From an uncultured Clostridia bacterium (lineage in GTDB: Bacteria > Bacillota > Clostridia > Oscillospirales > JAAYOS01), in the NCBI GenBank assembly GCA_947593925.1, contig CANQDU010000002.1:186001-250000 (forward strand): DNA of 64,000 bases. Direction: 5' to 3'. Both the position numbers and the translations under genes were made by a program. The notes under the pieces were generated by a model, which had not been told where the DNA came from, made no database searches, and saw only the letters and a program-made list of their open reading frames with translations. This document shows positions 58,420 through 64,000 of the stretch, in pieces. Each line of letters opens with the position of its first letter. Positions within the stretch are counted from its first letter, which is position 1.

Positions 58420-60255
58420 TTACAGCTCCTTGACGCTTTCCGCCACCTTCTCGCTCCTGAACTGGTTGGTGTAGAGCTCATAGTAGTAGCCCTTCTTTGC
58501 CATGAGCTCCTTGTGGCTCCCCTGCTCTATCATCTCGCCGTTGTCTATGACGAGTATCCTGTCCGCGTCGCGGACGGTGGAGAGGCGGTGCGCTATGATG
58601 AAGCTCGTGCGGTTGCGGAGCAGCGTCTCGCTCGCCTTCTGAATTTTGACCTCGCTCTCGGTATCGACAGAGCTCGTCGCCTCGTCGAGCACGAATATCT
58701 TCGGGTCGGCGACTATGGCGCGCGCGAAGCTGATGAGCTGCTTCTGACCGGTCGAGAGCAGTCCGCCGCCCTCGCCGACCTCGGTGTCGTAGCCCTTTTC
58801 GAGCGTGCGGATGAATTCGTCCGCGCCGACCATCTTCGCGGCGTTCTCAATGTCCTCGTCCGAGGCGTCGAGGCGGCCGTAGCGAATGTTGTCGCGTATC
58901 GTCCCGCTGAAGAGGTGCGGCTGCTGGAGGACGTACCCGAGCCGCGACTGGAGCCAGAGCTGGCTCCGCTCGCGGATGTTCACGCCGTCGATGAGTATCT
59001 CGCCCTCCTGCGGCTCGTAGAAGTGGCAGACGAGGTTGACTATCGTGCTCTTGCCCGAGCCCGTCTCGCCGACGAGGGCGATGTTCTCGCCCGCGCGGAC
59101 CTTGAGATTGAAGTTCTTGAGGACCGGTTCGCCCTCGATGTAGCTGAAGCTGACGTTGCGGAACTCGACCTCGCCCTTCACGTCCTCCCAGTTCTCGCGC
59201 TTCGGGTCGAAGAGGTCGCCGTACTTGGCGATGACCTCGTCGCTGTCGCGGATGTCGCTCTCGGCGTTCAGAACATCTATGACGCGCTCTGCCGCCGCCT
59301 GGGACGACTGGAAGTCCGCAAAGATGCGCGCGAAGTTGCGTATCGGCTCGAACATCATGTTGCCCATGTTGATAAACAGGTTCAGCGTGCCGATGGAGAT
59401 GACCATGTTCGTCACATCCACGCCGCCCTTGACGAGCACCGCTCCGACCGCTATGCTGATTATCATCGACGCGACCGGCATATAGAGCGCGGAGATCATC
59501 GCGGCGCGCATGCTCGCGCCGCGCATGGCGGCGGTGGTCGAGAAGAACTCGCGGTTGTTCAGTTCCTCGCGCACGAGCGTCTTAGTCGTCCGGGCGCCCA
59601 TGATGCCCTCGTTTATCGCGGAGGTTATCATCGAGTTCAAGCGGCGGGTCTCGCGCTGATGGCGGAGTATCCGCTTCTGGAAGAAGACGCTGACAAGGGC
59701 AAGTATCGGCATGGCCGCGAGCAGTATGAGCGCGAGCCGCCAGTTGATGATGAACATTCCGACAAGCCCCGCGATTATCGCCATTATGCCCCAGCCGAGG
59801 TCGATGAAGCACCACGAGATGGTCTCGACCGTGCGGCTCACGTCGGTCGTGACGCGGGCGAGCAGGTAGCCGACCGACGTCTTGTCGAAGTAGCTGAACG
59901 AGAGCGTCTGGAGCTTGCGGAACTCCGCGTTGCGGATGTCCGCGTTGAGGTTTGCCTCAAGCGTTCCACAGGCGCGGCTGAACGCGAGCGTGAGCGCCGC
60001 GTACACGAGCTGCAGTCCGACCGCAACGAAGATGTAGAGCGAGATGCCGTTCATCGACATGGCTCCGATGAAGTCGTCTATAGCCCAGCTCGAGACGAGC
60101 TGTGAGCAGAAGTCGAGTATGCCTGTGAGCGCGCCCGCAAGCGCGGCTATCCAGATATACTTTTTGCTCATCGAGGCAAAGCCGAGGATCCTTCTCCACG
60201 TTCCCCAGTTTATCTTCTGATTTTGGTACTCTTTTTCTTTTATCGCGCTGTTCAT
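58420..60255 (-). CDS. ABC transporter ATP-binding/permease protein (heterodimeric exporter subunit)
   Basis: GETGSGKSTIVNLVCHFYEP, LSTGQKQLISFARAIVADPKIFVLDEATSSVD. Confidence 0.93.
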   Translation of the reverse strand: MNSAIKEKEYQNQKINWGTWRRILGFASMSKKYIWIAALAGALTGILDFCSQLVSSWAIDDFIGAMSMNGISLYIFVAVGLQLVYAALTLAFSRACGTLEANLNADIRNAEFRKLQTLSFSYFDKTSVGYLLARVTTDVSRTVETISWCFIDLGWGIMAIIAGLVGMFIINWRLALILLAAMPILALVSVFFQKRILRHQRETRRLNSMITSAINEGIMGARTTKTLVREELNNREFFSTTAAMRGASMRAAMISALYMPVASMIISIAVGAVLVKGGVDVTNMVISIGTLNLFINMGNMMFEPIRNFARIFADFQSSQAAAERVIDVLNAESDIRDSDEVIAKYGDLFDPKRENWEDVKGEVEFRNVSFSYIEGEPVLKNFNLKVRAGENIALVGETGSGKSTIVNLVCHFYEPQEGEILIDGVNIRERSQLWLQSRLGYVLQQPHLFSGTIRDNIRYGRLDASDEDIENAAKMVGADEFIRTLEKGYDTEVGEGGGLLSTGQKQLISFARAIVADPKIFVLDEATSSVDTESEVKIQKASETLLRNRTSFIIAHRLSTVRDADRILVIDNGEMIEQGSHKELMAKKGYYYELYTNQFRSEKVAESVKEL

Positions 60256-60257
60256 GC

Positions 60258-62066
60258 TTACACCTCCTCCGCCTGCATACTCTGTATGTCATAGGTGCGG
60301 CGGTAGATCCCGCCGAGCTTCAGGAGCTCGTCGTGCGTGCCTTCCTCGGCTATGCGGCCGTCCTTCAGCACGAAGATCTTATCCGCCTCCATGAGCGTGG
60401 TTATGCGATGGGAGATTATGATGGTAGTTGTTCCCTTGCGCCGCTCCTTCAGCGACGCGCGTATCTGCGCGTCGGTCTTGGAGTCAACGGCGCTAAGCGA
60501 GTCGTCGAAGATGAGTATATTGCTGTCGCCAATGAGCGAGCGCGCTATCGCGACGCGCTGCTTCTGACCGCCGGAGAGCGTTACGCCGCGCTCGCCTACA
60601 ACTGTGTCGTAGCCCTGCTCGAAGGACTCTATGTCGTCGTGAATGGCCGCGACCTTCGCTGCCTCGTAGACGCGCTCCGGCTCGGGTGTTTCGAGCTTGA
60701 TGCCGATGTTCTGCATTATCGTCTTCGAGTAGAGGAACGGCTCCTGGAGGACTATTCCGATGTGGTCGCGGAGATAGTGCTTGCTCATTCTGTTTATGTC
60801 CTCGCCGCCTATTGTGATGTGACCCGAATTCACGTCGTAGAGCCGCTGGAGCAGCTGCGCGAGCGTGCTCTTGCCCGAGCCGGTGCCGCCGAGTATCGCG
60901 ACGGTCGAGCCGCCCTCGATGTGCATGTTGAGCCCGTCGAGCACCTTCTGACCCTTCTCGTAACCGAAGGTGACGTCCCGGAAGTCGATGTCGCCGCCGA
61001 GCGGAGGCGTGCTGCCGTTCTCGTTTTCATCCTCCGGCTTGGCGTTCAGCACCTCCTCGATACGCCCGACCGATATGAGCGAGCGTCCGAGGTCGGAGAG
61101 GACGCGGCCGAAGTTGCGGAGCGGCCAGATGAATATGTACACGTAGCTCATGAAAGCCGTGTACTCGCCTACCGAGAGGCTCTGGTCCTTCACCGCGAAT
61201 ATTATCCCGAAGATGCCGACGAGCGCTATCTGTATGCCGCTCACAACGTCGAGCCCGCTCCAGAGGTTTGCAAACATGTTGTTCAGCTTTACCGTGCGGC
61301 GGCGGAGCTCCTCGTTACTCTTGAGGTACTTGTCGAGCTCGAAGCGCTCGCGTCCGAACGCACGGACTACGCGCGTACCCGTCAGGTTCTCCTGCGCTAT
61401 CGTGTACATGTCCGACTCCTGGTTCTCAAGCTCGATAAAGAGGTTCTGTATCCGCTTGAAGAATATCATCGACGTTATGACGATGAACGGAGCAAGCGAC
61501 AGAGTTATGAGCGCGAGGCGCAGGTGCAGGTTCGCCATGACTATGAGTCCGACGACGAAGAGGCAAATCGTCCTCACAAACTCAAGGAGCGTGCCGCTGA
61601 TGAAGCGGCGCAGAGTCTCCATATCGTTTGTTGCGCGCTGGATGAGGTCGCCCGTCTGGACGGTGGCGTGATAGCGGAACGGGAGGCTCTGCACGTGCGA
61701 ATACACGCGGTCGCGCAGGCGCTTTATCATGCCCTCGCTCGCCTTGCTGTTGACGTAGGTGCGAAGGAATGTGAGAAGTCCGCTCGCGAGGCGGAAGCCT
61801 ATCATCGCCGCCGCCATTATGAGCAGGCTGCGGAGCGCGTCCACGCGCAGGGCGCTCTCCCCTCCTATCATGTCAATGAACCACCGGAAGTAGCCGGGTA
61901 CGTCCACCGGCTTCGAGTCGAGAACCGAGTCGATAGTCACCGACATAACAAGCGGGCTGACAAACGACAGGTATATCTCAACAGCCATGAATACCAGTCC
62001 GACAGCGAGCAGCCACTTAAATCCCTTTAGGTAACCAAGCAGCGCTCTTAACCGCTGATTGTTCAA
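60258..62066 (-). CDS. ABC transporter ATP-binding/permease protein (heterodimeric exporter subunit)
   Basis: GGTGSGKSTLAQLLQRLYD, LSGGQKQRVAIARSLIGDSNILIFDDSLSAVD (degenerate Walker B Glu->Asp). Confidence 0.93.
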   Translation of the reverse strand: MNNQRLRALLGYLKGFKWLLAVGLVFMAVEIYLSFVSPLVMSVTIDSVLDSKPVDVPGYFRWFIDMIGGESALRVDALRSLLIMAAAMIGFRLASGLLTFLRTYVNSKASEGMIKRLRDRVYSHVQSLPFRYHATVQTGDLIQRATNDMETLRRFISGTLLEFVRTICLFVVGLIVMANLHLRLALITLSLAPFIVITSMIFFKRIQNLFIELENQESDMYTIAQENLTGTRVVRAFGRERFELDKYLKSNEELRRRTVKLNNMFANLWSGLDVVSGIQIALVGIFGIIFAVKDQSLSVGEYTAFMSYVYIFIWPLRNFGRVLSDLGRSLISVGRIEEVLNAKPEDENENGSTPPLGGDIDFRDVTFGYEKGQKVLDGLNMHIEGGSTVAILGGTGSGKSTLAQLLQRLYDVNSGHITIGGEDINRMSKHYLRDHIGIVLQEPFLYSKTIMQNIGIKLETPEPERVYEAAKVAAIHDDIESFEQGYDTVVGERGVTLSGGQKQRVAIARSLIGDSNILIFDDSLSAVDSKTDAQIRASLKERRKGTTTIIISHRITTLMEADKIFVLKDGRIAEEGTHDELLKLGGIYRRTYDIQSMQAEEV

Positions 62067-62210
62067 AAGTATCCCTCCAAACTAAAGATATGTGCAAACG
62101 GCCGCAACCCTCGACCGCGTTGCCTCGAAAAGATCATGCTCCGCATAAGGCGCTTTCGCCCTACGGACGCTGCGGGACGGCGCACGTCCCCGGAGGATTC
62201 GCTTTCACGC

Positions 62211-62243
62211 GCAAAAAAAACTGCGGGCGTCTGCCCGCAGTTT
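62211..62243 (-). terminator. Intrinsic terminator (minus strand)
   Basis: Minus strand aaactgcgggc-agac-gcccgcagttt followed by T8. Confidence 0.75.
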
Positions 62244-62289
62244 GCTGAAGTCGTATTTCCACGGGCTCGGCCCGCGGACAGGAAAAAGC

Positions 62290-62427
62290 CTATCCCAAGA
62301 CCGGCAGATATTCATTTTTGGGCGCAGTACCCCTATTGCAGACAGCCCTGAATATGCGGAGAATGCTGTCGCAAGCCGCGTCATTGAAGTTATAGCCGTG
62401 CTCGAAACGCTCTGTTGTCCTGCTCAT
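62290..62427 (-). CDS. Hypothetical 45-aa small protein
   Basis: MSRTTERFEHGYNFNDAACDSILRIFRAVCNRGTAPKNEYLPVLG; promoter upstream and terminator downstream; not in ORF track because of its length. Confidence 0.4.
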   Translation of the reverse strand: MSRTTERFEHGYNFNDAACDSILRIFRAVCNRGTAPKNEYLPVLG

Positions 62428-62496
62428 CCTGCCGATCCCCTTTCTTTAAGAATAAATGCGGAGCTGCGTGAAAGCGTTTTCACCCCACAGCTATAA

Positions 62497-62525
62497 ACTA
62501 TACCACAGCCCGCAATATCTGTCAA
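62497..62525 (-). promoter_or_regulatory. Consensus sigma-A promoter (minus strand)
   Basis: TTGACA-17-TATAGT on the minus strand. Confidence 0.65.
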
Positions 62526-62621
62526 GAGATATTTTCAAAAAATTACAAGCAAACGAAATGCCCAATACTCCCCGCTACCGAACGACTTCTCGCCCCGCTC
62601 TCCGGCGCGCTTCGAGCGCCG

Positions 62622-62980
62622 GCCTCGCAGAGTTTTGCCGCCAAAGGCGGCGAAATAGGTTTCAATCATTTTCGGCGGCGGCGTGTAAAATGCGCCCTCG
62701 AACCCATTACTGCATCCAACTTCCTACCGGGCGCATCAGACCTCGGCGCTTCGCGCCGACGTCCCGACTTTCTGCTGATTGCAGGAGAAAATACCTCTCG
62801 TGAAGAGTGCGTCGAAGACGGCGAAGCCGTCGAGGCGCATAGCGCAGCGCTTACTGTCGGTAGGGCTTCGCCCTATCCGACAGTTTCACTTGGAATTGCG
62901 CAAGCGCAGTTCCAAGTGAACTTCTCGCTGCAAATTGGTAAGGGGGGCAGACAAAGTCTGCCCCCGCGATTTGCAGCGAA
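62622..62980 (-). repeat. Dispersed modular hairpin element, copy C (downstream of SLH gene)
   Basis: Shares CCTCGCAGAGTT..GCCGCCAAAGGCGGCGAA, TCAATCATTTTCGGCGGCGGCGTGTA, 45-nt block (62724-62768), GTGCGTCGAAGACGGCGAAGCCGTCGAGGCGCA with copies A/B; ends in long hairpins next to the SLH stop codon. Confidence 0.78.
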
Positions 62981-62983
62981 TTA

Positions 62984-64000
62984 TTAGTACAGTCCGTAGA
63001 GGAGCTTCGCGCCCTCGGCGCGGGTGACGTTCGCGCCGGGACGCACCGTACCGTCGCTGTATCCGGTGACGATGCCGAGATTTACGAGCACCGAGACGTA
63101 CTCGCGCGCGTACTCAGGTATGGCGGATGCATCGCTGAACGGTACCGTCGTGTCGGAGTAGCCCTTCGGGAGCGTTCTGCCGATTATCGTCATTATCTCG
63201 GCGCGGGTGATGGTAGCGTTCGGGTCGAAGAACAGGCTTCCGTCCTTTGCACCCTTGCCGTTGATTATACCCTCCAGGTACATGGCGACCACCGCGCCGC
63301 GCGCATACTCGGGTATCGAGTCCATATCGGTATACGGCAGGGACGCCGACTCATAGCGCGCGGTGTCGATGCCGAGGTAATTTGCCATCATCTCCGCAAA
63401 CTCGACTCTTGTCAGCGCGGCGGCCGGCCGGAAGCTCATGCTCCCGTCGGAGGATACGGTATAGTTCTTCTCAAGCGCTCCCCTGTCATACAGGTAATCG
63501 ACATAAGGAGCGGACCAGTGTTCGCCGACGTCGCCAAAAACGCTCTTTGCCGAGGCCTTGCCGAGCTCGAGGCTGTGACGGATGAGGTTGCCGTCCGGGT
63601 CGGACACGGTGACCGTGAGGCGGTGCAGCATCCCGTCCTGCGGATCGGCGACTATCGCCGCAAAGAGCAGCGTGGATGCGTCGTAGTAGAAGCCGGTACG
63701 CTCGCCGTCCATCGTCACGCGGACGCCGGAGGGATCCACCGCTTCCCCGCCGTCAGACAGCTTCGCGGTCACAAGTACCGAGCCGGGCGTTATCGCGGAG
63801 TCTGTTTTAACATCGCTGAGAGTCGGTACGGCGGACGACGCGGCCGCGTCCCTTCCAGCGACTATCTGGTCGAGGTAGAGGGTGCCGGTCTTGCGCTCGG
63901 AGTTCACAAGCGATACCGAGAGGCTCGTGACCTCTGCGGCTCCGGCCGGCAGAGCGAGGCTCACCGCCTTATATCCGTTGAAGTCGAGAGTTACGGGAGT
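62984..64000 (-). CDS. S-layer homology domain protein (partial, N-terminus off right edge)
   Basis: Three SLH repeats (ALTRVEFAEMMANYLG, TITRAEIMTIIGRTL, NVTRAEGAKLLYGLY); frame open to the window edge. Confidence 0.85.
   Translation of the reverse strand, partial: TPVTLDFNGYKAVSLALPAGAAEVTSLSVSLVNSERKTGTLYLDQIVAGRDAAASSAVPTLSDVKTDSAITPGSVLVTAKLSDGGEAVDPSGVRVTMDGERTGFYYDASTLLFAAIVADPQDGMLHRLTVTVSDPDGNLIRHSLELGKASAKSVFGDVGEHWSAPYVDYLYDRGALEKNYTVSSDGSMSFRPAAALTRVEFAEMMANYLGIDTARYESASLPYTDMDSIPEYARGAVVAMYLEGIINGKGAKDGSLFFDPNATITRAEIMTIIGRTLPKGYSDTTVPFSDASAIPEYAREYVSVLVNLGIVTGYSDGTVRPGANVTRAEGAKLLYGLY

Noticed and set aside
58378-62030. Two long plus-strand ORFs (575 and 565 aa)
   Set aside because: Antisense to the ABC exporter pair.

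Overview
High-GC Firmicute (Clostridia-like) chromosomal window, densely coding, with a sporulation and housekeeping backbone. Left to right: partial thiN; spoIIGA-sigE-lon-engB; an SLH/GH18 protein; yunB; DUF421/DUF4363; ligA; a complete spoIIIAA-AH operon; Asp23-nusB-TsaD-like-xseA-xseB-ispA-PAP2; a ~640-nt non-coding segment that I identify as an OLE (ornate, large, extremophilic) RNA, followed by its membrane partner gene oapA; dxs-tlyA-nadK-argR-recN; dapB/dapA/asd; a SpoIID-like protein; queA; GH36 alpha-galactosidase; a fRMsr/msrA/nrdR cluster; MacA/MacB-like efflux genes; two tyrosine recombinases; PadR/DUF2812; spoIIM-xerD; yajC/tgt; rsgA; a heterodimeric ABC exporter; and a partial SLH protein. 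The main finding is the OLE RNA/OapA system. It has a 16-bp terminal helix visible across 641 nt and a sigma-A-type promoter whose predicted start falls at that helix. Other observations include a three-copy modular hairpin-rich element found downstream of genes, a promoter nested inside an RBS-sequestering inverted repeat, tandem operator-like sites at padR and near spoIIM-xerD, a Gln substitution in the XerD HxxR motif, a spoIIIAE with no canonical start codon, and a small transcription unit (promoter, 45-aa ORF, terminator) missing from the ORF track. No tRNA, rRNA or CRISPR array was recognised. All product calls are from reading the sequence; no database search was run.
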